From Synechococcaceae cyanobacterium (GTDB lineage Bacteria; Cyanobacteriota; Cyanobacteriia; PCC-6307; Cyanobiaceae), in the NCBI GenBank assembly GCA_947378425.1, contig CANCJV010000008.1, positions 29,457-93,456 on the forward strand: DNA of 64,000 bases, given 5' to 3'. Each line of letters opens with the position of its first letter. Positions within the stretch are counted from its first letter, which is position 1. Both the position numbers and the translations under genes were made by a program. Under the pieces are notes generated by a model. It was not told the origin of the DNA and made no database searches. It was given only the letters and a program-made list of their open reading frames with translations. Shown one piece after another: positions 41,090 to 50,325 of this stretch.

Positions 41090-42298
41090 ATGCTGCGTCG
41101 CCTGTCGCGCGCTCTGCAGATCAGCGGCCAGCGCGTTCGCCTGCAGTGGTTTCTGGCCAGCCGGGCGCTGGGCTACGGCAGTGACTTCGTCGATGTGCTG
41201 TACCGGATCTACCTCAATCACAGCAAGGTGATCCATGTGCGCGATGGCTATCCCGTCTATTCCCTCTCAACGCCGGCCCTGTTCAGCGCGCCGGCGGCCC
41301 ACTTCATCGCCCGCACCCTGTACCGGAGCGTGCAGAACCGCAACATCCCCAACCTGATGAGTGTGGCGGTGAATGATCGCTGCAATGCCCGCTGCGGCCA
41401 TTGCAGTTTCTTCGCTGGGGTGGAGGCGCCCGAGCGACTGGCGCTCGATCTGGACCAATGGCGCCGCACCATCGCCGACGCCCAGGCCCTCGGGGTGTCG
41501 GTCATCAATCTGGTGGGCGGCGAACCGCTCCTGCATCCGCAGTTGGAGGCGATCATCGCCTCGATCGACAAGAGCCTCTCGACGGTGCTGCTGTTCAGCA
41601 ACGGCTGGCATCTGGCCGAGCGGGCGGCGGCCCTGCGGCGTGCCGGCCTGGACAGCGTCTACGTGAGTCTCGATGCGGCCGATGCCCAGTCACACGACAG
41701 CCTGCGGGGTACCCCCGGGCTGTTCGATCGCGCCCTGGCGGGGCTGAAGCAGGCCCGACGCCTCGGCTTCAGCGTCGGGATCTCGGCCACCCTCACCCCG
41801 GAGGCCTTTGCCGCCGGGGAACTGGAGCGCCTGGTGGAGCTGACCCGCCGGGTCGGCGCCCATGAGCTGCTGGTGTTCGATGCCCTGCCCTCCGGTCGCT
41901 TCGACCATCGCCGAGATCTGGTGGACGCTGGCGACTGGGTCGAGCGGATGATCGCCAGCGCCGATCGCTGGAATCGCGACTGTCGCTATCCCGGGGTGGT
42001 GTTCTCCGCCTACATCAGCAGCCACCGCAGTGTCGGCTGCAGCTGCGGCACCAGTTACCTCTATCTCTCGCCCTACGGCGATGTGATGTCCTGCGATTTC
42101 AACCATGCCATCTTCGGCAATGTGCTCGAAGAGCCGCTCTGGCGGGCCTGGGAGCGGCTCAGCAGCGACCCCGATTTCCGGCAGGCCAAGTGGGGGGGGT
42201 GCAAGGTCAAGGATGCCGCCTGCCGGGAGCTCCCCACCGTGGTGACCGGAGCGGCCCAGCCGGTGCCGGCGCTGCAGACGCAGCGAGGGGAGAGCTGA
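41090..42298 (+). CDS. Radical SAM protein with SPASM-like C-terminal cysteines
   Basis: VNDRCNARCGHCSFF (CxxxCxxC), GGEPLLHP, C-terminal CSCGTSYLYLSPYGDVMSCDFNHAIFGNVLEEPLWRAW. Confidence 0.88.
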   Translation: MLRRLSRALQISGQRVRLQWFLASRALGYGSDFVDVLYRIYLNHSKVIHVRDGYPVYSLSTPALFSAPAAHFIARTLYRSVQNRNIPNLMSVAVNDRCNARCGHCSFFAGVEAPERLALDLDQWRRTIADAQALGVSVINLVGGEPLLHPQLEAIIASIDKSLSTVLLFSNGWHLAERAAALRRAGLDSVYVSLDAADAQSHDSLRGTPGLFDRALAGLKQARRLGFSVGISATLTPEAFAAGELERLVELTRRVGAHELLVFDALPSGRFDHRRDLVDAGDWVERMIASADRWNRDCRYPGVVFSAYISSHRSVGCSCGTSYLYLSPYGDVMSCDFNHAIFGNVLEEPLWRAWERLSSDPDFRQAKWGGCKVKDAACRELPTVVTGAAQPVPALQTQRGES

Positions 42299-42301
42299 GC
42301 G

Positions 42302-43360
42302 ATGACCCTGCTGGCGGGCTGGATCAGGCCATCGCTCCCCCTGGCCCTGGCGCCGTTGATCGGCAGCAGCTGTGCGGTCGACAGGACGACGACCCCGGCG
42401 GTGATCGCCTTCGAATTGGCGGGACTGGTGCTGTTGCTGGCCGCCCTGTGGTGGCTCCGTCGGCTGCGGGATCGCCTGCCGATGCGGCTGGCGCTGATGG
42501 CCATCGGGGTGCTGAGCTTCGAGCTGTTCACGGCACCGATGTGGAACAACGCCCACCTCGGTCGCTGGGCCTACCTCTACCGCGATGTCAGCTGGGTGCT
42601 GACCCTGGGCTGGAGCGTGCTGTTCCTGGTGGTGGTGGAGCTGGTGGACCGGTTGCTGCCGCGCTGGCGGGCCCTGCCGCGGTTCGCCGTCGATCTGGCT
42701 CTGCTGACCCTGATCACGGTGCCGCTGGAGATCCTGCTGGTGGCGATCGGGGTGCGCAGCTATTCCCCGGAGGTGCACGCCGCGGCGGTGGGTGGCTTCA
42801 TGGCCGGCGTACCGCTGGCGATCCCCTACTACGTGCCGGTGTTCGCTGCGCTGGTGCTCGGCTTCTACAAGTACTGGTGCTTCGTGCTCGAGGACACCCT
42901 GCTGATCCCGGTGCGCCGCATCCGCTGGGGACGGGGCCTGCTGCTGGCAACCCTGGCGGTGCTGCTGTTCGAGCTGATGGTGGAGCCGATGGTGGTGAAC
43001 CAAGGCTTTCCCGCGTGGTCGTACCTCTACCGCGACATCAGTGTGCTGATGACCGGGGTGTGGGTGCTCGTGATCGCCCTCACCGGCATGATCGTCTACC
43101 GGGTCTTCGCCAGCCGGCCTGTGGCCGTGCGCATGGTGATCGCCGTGCTCGTGGCCACGGCGATCGCCCTGCCGATCGAATACGCCTTGTATGCGACCGG
43201 CATGCGGGTCTATGGCCCCAGTGCCGTGGCCAACTTTTCCGGCTTCACGATTCCCGTGCTCCAGGCGCCGGTGGAGATCGCCTTCGCGATTCCCTTTTAC
43301 ATGGCGCTGGTGCTGGCCACCGTGCGCTACTGGGAAATCGTGCTCGACAACCGGCTCTGA
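42302..43360 (+). CDS. Polytopic membrane protein with internal tandem duplication, unknown function
   Basis: Two related halves (FELFTAPMWNNAHLGRWAYLYRDVSW... and FELMVEPMVVNQGFPAWSYLYRDISV...), exactly 450 bp apart. Confidence 0.75.
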   Translation: MTLLAGWIRPSLPLALAPLIGSSCAVDRTTTPAVIAFELAGLVLLLAALWWLRRLRDRLPMRLALMAIGVLSFELFTAPMWNNAHLGRWAYLYRDVSWVLTLGWSVLFLVVVELVDRLLPRWRALPRFAVDLALLTLITVPLEILLVAIGVRSYSPEVHAAAVGGFMAGVPLAIPYYVPVFAALVLGFYKYWCFVLEDTLLIPVRRIRWGRGLLLATLAVLLFELMVEPMVVNQGFPAWSYLYRDISVLMTGVWVLVIALTGMIVYRVFASRPVAVRMVIAVLVATAIALPIEYALYATGMRVYGPSAVANFSGFTIPVLQAPVEIAFAIPFYMALVLATVRYWEIVLDNRL

Positions 43361-43383
43361 GCCGTTCTCTCTTCACCTCTCCC

Positions 43384-43860
43384 ATGGCTTCCTCCGCTTC
43401 ACCACCGCCCGTGGAACCAGGACTGAAAAGTTCTTTCTTGATGCGCTCGGCCTTGATCGGCGCCCTGCCGCTGCTGCTGCTGCTGACGCTGCTGTCGGGT
43501 TCGCTGGGCAATGCCGTGGGCATCCTGCTGCTGTCGGTGGTCTGCACCCTCGGCATCGGTGGCCTGTTCTGGATCGGCGCTGCCATCCTCATCGGCGCCA
43601 CCCTGCAGCTGTTGCTGCCGTCCCTGCAGGCCGCTGGTTCCACGGCGAGGGGCTCTGGGAGGAGGACCGGCTCCCCTGCCGCAACCCTCACCCAGGAGGT
43701 GCCGGTTTTCGTGCGGCAGCTGCACCACTACGTCAACGTCCAGCGACGCCAGGGGGTCAGCGCCGAGCGGCTGCGCAGTGACCTGCTGGCCCATGGCTGG
43801 ACCGCCGAGGAGGTGAATGACGCCCTCAAGCGGGCCGAGCGAAGCACCGATGCGAACTGA
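43384..43860 (+). CDS. Small membrane-anchored protein, unknown function
   Basis: Two hydrophobic segments then VPVFVRQLHHYVNVQRRQGVSAERLRSDLLAHGWTAEEVNDALKRAE; overlaps the next start. Confidence 0.65.
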   Translation: MASSASPPPVEPGLKSSFLMRSALIGALPLLLLLTLLSGSLGNAVGILLLSVVCTLGIGGLFWIGAAILIGATLQLLLPSLQAAGSTARGSGRRTGSPAATLTQEVPVFVRQLHHYVNVQRRQGVSAERLRSDLLAHGWTAEEVNDALKRAERSTDAN

Positions 43861-44797
43861 GGCCAGCCTGCCTTTGGCCCAGCGTCTCTGGCTCTACCAG
43901 ATCGAACGCTTTCCGCTGCGCCGTCACGGTCCGCTGATCGTCGTCTTCGCCGGCGCGGCGGCCCTTTACGGCGGTTCCCTGGTGGAGCAACCCGTACCGC
44001 TGCCAAGGCTGGTTGCCGCGGTGCTCAGCAGCGGCAGCTTCTTCCTGCTGATGCGCCTGGCCGATGAAGTCAAGGATCGCCATGAGGATGCCCGCTGCCG
44101 CCCCTACCGGCCCGTGCCGCGGGGCCTGGTGAGCCTGCGGGAACTGGTCGCGCTCGGTCTGGTCACGGCCCTGCTGCAGCTGCTGCTGGTGCTCGCCCTG
44201 ACACCGGCGGCCCTGCCCCTGCTCGGGCTCACCTGGGCCTGGTTCGCCTTGATGGGGGTGGAGTTCTGCTGCCCCGCCTGGTTGCGGGCACACCTGCTGC
44301 TCTACACCCTCAGCCACATGGTGATCGTGCCGCTGATCGCCCTGCTGGCCGTCGCCGTCGCCGTGCTGCCGGCCGCCCATGTTCTGCCCTGGCCCGCTTT
44401 GCTGCCGCTGCTGGTGCTCTGTTTCCTCAATGGTCTGGCGATCGAGTTCGCCCGCAAGATCCGCCGCCCCGCCGACGAAGAAGCCGGGGTGGACACCTGG
44501 AGTGCCCATTGGGGCCTGAGGCCCGCCCTGGTGCGCTGGTCGGTCGTGGTGCTGCTGTCACTGCCGGCAGCGCTGGCGGCGGCCCAGCCGATCGGGGCCC
44601 TGCGGTCGGTGCTGCTGCTGCTGCTGCCCCTGCTGCTCTGGATCGCGCGGAGCGTGCGTCCCTGGCTGCAGTCCCGCCCAGGCACGGCCCCCGACCTGGC
44701 GCTGCCAGCCGATCCTCTGGAGTGGCCCACGGCCCTGTGGACCCTGGCCACCTACCTGGCGCTGGGCTGGCTGCCGGCTCTGGCGGGGGGGCGCTGA
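43850..44797 (+). CDS. UbiA-like prenyltransferase-family membrane protein
   Basis: RLADEVKDRHEDARCRPYRPVPRGLVSLRELVALG (UbiA-like DExxDxxxD region), multi-TM. Confidence 0.7.
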   Translation: MRTEASLPLAQRLWLYQIERFPLRRHGPLIVVFAGAAALYGGSLVEQPVPLPRLVAAVLSSGSFFLLMRLADEVKDRHEDARCRPYRPVPRGLVSLRELVALGLVTALLQLLLVLALTPAALPLLGLTWAWFALMGVEFCCPAWLRAHLLLYTLSHMVIVPLIALLAVAVAVLPAAHVLPWPALLPLLVLCFLNGLAIEFARKIRRPADEEAGVDTWSAHWGLRPALVRWSVVVLLSLPAALAAAQPIGALRSVLLLLLPLLLWIARSVRPWLQSRPGTAPDLALPADPLEWPTALWTLATYLALGWLPALAGGR

Positions 44798-44799
44798 CG

Positions 44800-47700
44800 A
44801 TGGAGCCTCGGCCCGCCTTGCAGCACGGGGTCTGGTTGCAGGAGGAGCGTGCCCTCGATTCCCAGGCGCTCACGGCCCTCGGTGGCAAGGCCGGCACCCT
44901 GCTGAGGCTCAGCCAGGCGGGCTTTCCGGTGCTGCCCGGACTGGTGCTGCTGCCCGCCGCCTACAGGCTTTCCCGGGGCCTGGCATCCCAGGCTCCGCCT
45001 GGGGCTGCTGCAGATCAGGCGGGCTGCGGGCCACCGCAGCGACTGGACGATGCCGTGCGCCAGGAGCTGCTGGCGGCCCTGCCAGGGCTGCTGGCCCAGA
45101 CGCTGTCCCTGAGCGCCAGCCCCAGCGGCCCTGGCCCGGAAGGCGTTGGGGACTGGGAGCGGGACCGTCGCAAGGGCCATGGCCATGGAATCGGTCTTGA
45201 AGGTGGCGGTGTCACCGCCGCCGGCCTGCGCCAGGGCTGCTGGGCCGTGCGCTCCTCGGCTCGGGCCGAAGACGGGGCGCGGCGCAGCTATGCGGGCCAG
45301 TTCGCCACCGTGCTGGAGGTGCCCACAGCCGAGCTGGCTGAGGCGATCCTGACGGTCTGGCGCTCGGCCCTGGCTCCGGCCCTGGCCACCTACCGGCGCG
45401 CCAGCGGGGAGCAGGCGGTGATGGAAGCGTCGATCTGCGACGTGCCGGCGGTCTTGATCCAGCCCATGTTGGCGCCGAGCGTGGCCGGGGTGGCCTTCGC
45501 TGCGGATCCCCTCAGCGGCAGGCGAAGCGTCACGCTCGTGCAGGCCGTGGCCGGGGTGGCGGCGGAGCTGGTGGCGGGCAGCCGCGAGGGGGAGAGCTGG
45601 AGCGTCGATCGCCGTGGCGCGATCCTGGACCATCGGCGTGCTGCCGATGCCGGAGCGGGCGATGCTCCCTTGCTGGCGGATCCGGATCTGCGCCGCATCG
45701 TCGCCCTCAGCCGCCGGCTGAGCCAGCAGCTGGGCGCGCCCCAGGATGTGGAGTGGGCCCTGCTGCCCGATGGCCAGCTCTGGTTGCTGCAATCACGGCC
45801 GATCGGCAGCCTGCGCGGCCTGGATGATCCGGATGGCCGCCTCGCCCTCTGGGACAACAGCAACATCGTCGAGAGCTACAGCGGTGTCACAACGCCGCTC
45901 ACCTTCTCCTTCGCCCGCAAGGCCTACACGGAGGTGTACGCCCAGTTCTGTCGCTTCATGGGGGTCAGGGAGGACACCATCCGCCGGCATCGCTCCGTCT
46001 TCGGCTCGATGATCGGCTACCTCGAAGGCCGCATCTACTACAACCTGCTCAACTGGTATCGGGTGCTGGCACTGCTGCCCGGCTATCGCCTCAATTCCCG
46101 CTTTCTCGAGCAGATGCTCGGCGTCAAACACGGTCTGCCCGAAGCCGAGATGGAGCGGGTGCGGCAGCAGCAGCGGGACCAGGCCGCCGCCGATCTCTCA
46201 CCCCGTTGGCTGGAGGTCTGGCGACTGGCGCTCACGGCTGTTGGGCTGGTGGTCAATGCCCTCACCCTGGGGCAGCGCAGCCGGCAGTTCCGGCGCCGGC
46301 TCGATCGGGTGCTGCTCTCGCCGGCCGAGGCCGATGCCCTGGCTGAGGCCCGGCCCGATGAACTGGTTCAGCAGTATCGCCGTATCGAGGCGGAACTGCT
46401 CAGCCACTGGGATGCGCCGTTGATCAACGACTTCTACGCGATGATCGTCTACGGCCTCCTGCGGCTGCTGCTGCAGCGCTGGTGTGGTGCCCAAGAGGCG
46501 GAGTGCCTCAACGAATGGATCGCCGGCGATGGCAGCGTGATCAGCGCCGAACCGCCGCGGCGGATCCGCGCCATGGCCGAGCTGCTGCTGCTGCGCCCCG
46601 ATCTGGTGGCGGTGCTGCGTGGCGGTTCGCCGGCGGCGATCCAGCGGGCGGTCGCCTCGCTGCCACCCCTGCAGGCCGAGCTGGATCGCTATCTCGATGA
46701 CTTCGGCGATCGCTGCCTGGAAGAACTGAAGCTCGAGACCCAGACCCTGCGCGACGATCCCCTGCCCCTGATGCGCACCTTGGCGGCGATGGCCGATCGC
46801 CTGCGGCTGGAAGGGCCGCCTGGAGCCCCGGTCGGCACACCATCGAGCCCACTCAGCACACCATCGACCTCATCCAGCGGCCTCTCCAGCCCAATCAGCA
46901 GAACGTCTGCCCCGATGGCCGGAACGGTTGTTCCAGCTGGTGACATGGCTGTCGAAGCTGCTGAGACATCGGCCGCTGCCAGTAACCCATCTGGCTCTGA
47001 CAGGAGAACATCTACCGTTGCCAGTAAAACGTCTACCATTGCCAGCAAGATGTCTACTGCTGCCAGTAACACGTCTCCGACTGCCAGTAAAACGTCTTCA
47101 TCTGCCAGCAAACCATTCACCCGCGCCGGGCGAAGCCGGCCAGTGCCTGACCCGTCAACGACCTCCCCGCTCCTGAGCAGGCACCCGGATCCCGCAAGAC
47201 CTCGGGCGCTGACGACAGGCCCGCGGCTGCCCCGTCAGCCGATGCGGGCCGCCCTGCTGCGCTGGCTGCGCCAGCGGGCCCAGGCCCTGGTGAGCAATCG
47301 CGAAAATCTGCGCTTCGAGCGCACCCGGGTGTTCGGCCAGGCCCGTCGCATCCTGTTGGAGCTCGGCCGGCGGCTGGCGGTGCTTGGCCTGCTGGAGCAG
47401 GCCGAGGACGTGATGTTCCTCGAGGTGGAGGAGGTGATGGGGGTGGTGGAGGCCAATGCCAGCGGCGCCGATCTGGGTGAACTGGTGGCCCTGCGCCGCC
47501 GCACCTGGGAGCGGCAACGGCTGCTCCCCGCCCTGCCCCGGCGTTTTGAGACCCGCGGATTGCCCTGCCTGGCCACCGCCGACCTGCTGCAGGTGCCGCC
47601 AAGCGGCTCGCCGGCCGGTGATTCCCCGGGGGCCGGTGAGGCGGTGGCTGCTGCCGATCCGGTTCAGCACTGGCAGGGGTTGGGCTGCGCCGCCGGGGTG

Positions 47701-48024
47701 GTGCGGGGGCAGGTGGCGCTGGTGAGCGATCCACGCCAGTGGCTGGAGATCGGCTGGGGCCAGGAGCGTCGCCCCCGCATCCTGGTGGCGCACAGCACCG
47801 ATCCGGGCTGGGTGCTGCTGTTTCCCCATGCCGCCGGGCTGTTGGTGGAGCGCGGCAGCGTGCTCTCCCACGTGGCGATCGTGGCCCGGGAACTGGGACT
47901 GCCGATGATCAGTGATCTGAGCGGCATCCGTCACAGCCTGAGGGAGGGGGAGTGGCTGGAGATGGATGGCCGCAGTGGCCGGGTGAAACGGCTCGCCCCT
48001 CCGGCGGAGCCCCTGGAAGCCTGA
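44800..48024 (+). CDS. PEP synthase / rifampicin-phosphotransferase-like PEP-utilizing enzyme
   Basis: N-terminal ATP-grasp region (WAVRSSARAEDGARRSYAGQFATVLEV), C-terminal swivelling-His domain (GLLVERGSVLSHVAIVARELGLPMI); no PEP-binding TIM barrel seen. Confidence 0.85.
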   Translation: MEPRPALQHGVWLQEERALDSQALTALGGKAGTLLRLSQAGFPVLPGLVLLPAAYRLSRGLASQAPPGAAADQAGCGPPQRLDDAVRQELLAALPGLLAQTLSLSASPSGPGPEGVGDWERDRRKGHGHGIGLEGGGVTAAGLRQGCWAVRSSARAEDGARRSYAGQFATVLEVPTAELAEAILTVWRSALAPALATYRRASGEQAVMEASICDVPAVLIQPMLAPSVAGVAFAADPLSGRRSVTLVQAVAGVAAELVAGSREGESWSVDRRGAILDHRRAADAGAGDAPLLADPDLRRIVALSRRLSQQLGAPQDVEWALLPDGQLWLLQSRPIGSLRGLDDPDGRLALWDNSNIVESYSGVTTPLTFSFARKAYTEVYAQFCRFMGVREDTIRRHRSVFGSMIGYLEGRIYYNLLNWYRVLALLPGYRLNSRFLEQMLGVKHGLPEAEMERVRQQQRDQAAADLSPRWLEVWRLALTAVGLVVNALTLGQRSRQFRRRLDRVLLSPAEADALAEARPDELVQQYRRIEAELLSHWDAPLINDFYAMIVYGLLRLLLQRWCGAQEAECLNEWIAGDGSVISAEPPRRIRAMAELLLLRPDLVAVLRGGSPAAIQRAVASLPPLQAELDRYLDDFGDRCLEELKLETQTLRDDPLPLMRTLAAMADRLRLEGPPGAPVGTPSSPLSTPSTSSSGLSSPISRTSAPMAGTVVPAGDMAVEAAETSAAASNPSGSDRRTSTVASKTSTIASKMSTAASNTSPTASKTSSSASKPFTRAGRSRPVPDPSTTSPLLSRHPDPARPRALTTGPRLPRQPMRAALLRWLRQRAQALVSNRENLRFERTRVFGQARRILLELGRRLAVLGLLEQAEDVMFLEVEEVMGVVEANASGADLGELVALRRRTWERQRLLPALPRRFETRGLPCLATADLLQVPPSGSPAGDSPGAGEAVAAADPVQHWQGLGCAAGVVRGQVALVSDPRQWLEIGWGQERRPRILVAHSTDPGWVLLFPHAAGLLVERGSVLSHVAIVARELGLPMISDLSGIRHSLREGEWLEMDGRSGRVKRLAPPAEPLEA
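47005..47109 (+). repeat. 21-bp tandem repeat (5 units) encoding a Ser/Thr/Ala/Lys-rich linker
   Basis: Units RTSTVAS/KTSTIAS/KMSTAAS/NTSPTAS/KTSSSAS at 47005, 47026, 47047, 47068, 47089. Confidence 0.9.
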
Positions 48025-50186
48025 TGGACGCCTGGCGTTGGAGCGGCGGGCCATGGCGCAACAACCAGGTGCGCAACAGCCCATCGGTCAGCAGCCAGGT
48101 GCGCTATGGCCAGTGCTGGGAGGATGCCGACGTGCTGGTGGCGGCCCTCGATCCCGGCCCATCCCACCGCTGCCTGTCGATTGCTTCGGGGGGCGAGAAC
48201 AGCCTGGCCCTGCTGAGCCGGGATGTGAAGCGGGTGCTGGCGATCGATCGCAGTCCCGCCCAGATCGCCGCCCTTGAACTGAAGGTGGCCGCCTTCCACC
48301 ACCTGTCCCACCCCCAGATGCTGCGGCTGCTCGGCGCCCATCCCGCTGGGTGCAAGGAGCGCCAGGCGCTCTATGGCCGCTGCCGGCCCGCCCTTTCCAC
48401 CGCTGCGGCCGCCTTCTGGGATGGGGAGCGCCACTGGCTCGACTGCGGTGTGCTGGCTGCGGCGCGGTTCGAGCGCTATCTGGGCCTGTTTCGCCGCCTG
48501 GTGCTGCCGCTGGTGCATGGCCCCGGCCTGCGGCGCCAGGCCCTGCTGCCCCGCTCGCCCCAGCAGCGCCAGGGCTGGTACGACCACCACTGGGATGGTT
48601 GGCGCTGGCGTCTGCTGTTCCGCCTCTTCTTCAACCGCACCGCCCTCGCCAGACTTGGCACCGACGCCGATTCCGTGCGGTTCGGTGAAGCCTCGCTCGC
48701 CGAACACCTGCTGGAGCGGGTCAGGCAGGTGCTGATCGACGGCGATCCGGCCAGCAATCCCTACCTCCACTGGATCCTGCAGGGGCGCTTCGGCCAGCAG
48801 CTGCCGCTGGCGCTGCGAGCGGCGGCGTTCGAGCCGATCCGCTCGCGTCTGGATCGGCTCCACTGGCGGGTGCAATCCCTGCAGGAGTGGCTGGCCAGCG
48901 ATCCCGAGCCGATCGATCGCTTCAACCTCAGCAATGTGCTCGAGTACGTCGATGCCCCTACGGCGGCAACGATGCTGGCCGGCCTGGCTCGCCAGGCGCC
49001 CCCCGGCGCCCGCCTGGTGCTCTGGAACCGGCTGGCGGAGCGGGGATGTGCCCTGGCTCCCGGTGGCTGCTGGCGGCCCCTGGAGCCGCTGGCCAGCAGC
49101 CTGCATCGCCGCGATCAGGTGCCCTTCTACCGCCGGCTGGTGGTGGCCGAGAGGGCTGGCCTGAACCCAAATGCCCCATGGCCCGAGGCAGGCGGCGCCC
49201 CAGAGCTGTTGCAGGTCGCCGCCGCCGCTCCCGCTGGGGCTGCCAGCGGCCCCGGCCCTGCTGATGCTCACTGGGAACTGCGCCAAGGCGACCAGGTGCT
49301 GGGCCGTTGCGCGCTCTGGTGGCGCTCGGCGCCGGCCCCGGGCTGCATCGGCCTGGGCCGCATCGGTGGCCTGGAGGCCCGCGACGGCCCGGCGGCGCTG
49401 CGGCTGCTGGAGCATGGCTGTGGCGAATTGCGGCGCCAGGGCTGCACAGCCGTGCTGGCCCCCATCGACGGCGACACCTGGCATCCCTACCGGGTGCGAG
49501 AGCGGGACCTCCCCAGGGGGGCGGGCCAGGCTCGGATCCCTGGGGGCAGCCGCGGGATCGGCGCGGTCCTGGCTGGAGCGGCTGAACCCCAGCCAGGTTT
49601 TGCCGGTGAGCCCGACCTCTGCTGCGACTGGGCTGACTGGCTGCTCGCGGCGGGGTTCAGCGTGCAGGCCCGCTACCGCTCCAGTCTCTGCCGCGATCTG
49701 GGTCTTCGCCGCCCTGGCGGCCGGCCGCTGCCGTTTCCGCTCGAGTCGCTGGGGAGTCGCGATCCGCTGGATCTGCTGCCAGCGATCCAGCAGCTCACCC
49801 TGGCTGGTTTCCGCCGGCAGCGCCTGTTTCGTCCCCTCGATCTCGACACCTTCCGCCAGCAAGGGCAGCCCTGGCTGAGGCTGCTCGATGGGCAGCAGAG
49901 TCTGCTGGCCTTCGATGGAGCGGAACTGGTGGGGCTGCTGCTGGCCCATGGCGATCGGCCCGGCGGCGAGCGCCTGGTGGTGCGCACCCTGGTGGTGCGG
50001 CCCGGTCGCCGCTGGGCGGGCCTGGGCCGCGCCCTGCTGGAAACCTGCCATCAGCGGGCCCAGGAGGCCGGCCATCGCGCCGTGATCCATGCCCTGATGC
50101 ACGACCCAGGCCCCTCCCTGGCCCTGAGCCGCCATTACGCCCAACCCTTCCGGAGCTATGTGCTGCTGAGCCGTGATCTGAGCTGA
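48024..50186 (+). CDS. DUF3419 (BtaA-like) protein fused to a C-terminal GNAT acetyltransferase domain
   Basis: VRYGQCWEDADVLVAALDPGPSHRCLSIASGGENSLALLSRDVKRVLAIDRSPAQIAALELK; SNVLEYVD; C-terminal LVVRPGRRWAGLGRALLETCHQRAQEAGHR. Confidence 0.8.
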   Translation: MDAWRWSGGPWRNNQVRNSPSVSSQVRYGQCWEDADVLVAALDPGPSHRCLSIASGGENSLALLSRDVKRVLAIDRSPAQIAALELKVAAFHHLSHPQMLRLLGAHPAGCKERQALYGRCRPALSTAAAAFWDGERHWLDCGVLAAARFERYLGLFRRLVLPLVHGPGLRRQALLPRSPQQRQGWYDHHWDGWRWRLLFRLFFNRTALARLGTDADSVRFGEASLAEHLLERVRQVLIDGDPASNPYLHWILQGRFGQQLPLALRAAAFEPIRSRLDRLHWRVQSLQEWLASDPEPIDRFNLSNVLEYVDAPTAATMLAGLARQAPPGARLVLWNRLAERGCALAPGGCWRPLEPLASSLHRRDQVPFYRRLVVAERAGLNPNAPWPEAGGAPELLQVAAAAPAGAASGPGPADAHWELRQGDQVLGRCALWWRSAPAPGCIGLGRIGGLEARDGPAALRLLEHGCGELRRQGCTAVLAPIDGDTWHPYRVRERDLPRGAGQARIPGGSRGIGAVLAGAAEPQPGFAGEPDLCCDWADWLLAAGFSVQARYRSSLCRDLGLRRPGGRPLPFPLESLGSRDPLDLLPAIQQLTLAGFRRQRLFRPLDLDTFRQQGQPWLRLLDGQQSLLAFDGAELVGLLLAHGDRPGGERLVVRTLVVRPGRRWAGLGRALLETCHQRAQEAGHRAVIHALMHDPGPSLALSRHYAQPFRSYVLLSRDLS

Positions 50187-50325
50187 GACGGGGCCTGAGC
50201 GGAAACCTGATCTGCGCGGAAACCTGAGCTGACCGGCGAGCGTTGCTGAACGATCCAGCCCACCTGACTGGCCCGGCAGAATCGCCCCGTCGATGGGCCC
50301 CGCAGACTGATAGGGCCACAGGGCG

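Noticed and set aside
44509-44799. N-terminal extension of the 1171-aa PEP-synthase-like ORF
   Set aside because: Overlaps the UbiA-like gene out of frame; conserved protein begins at MEPRPALQHG (44800).
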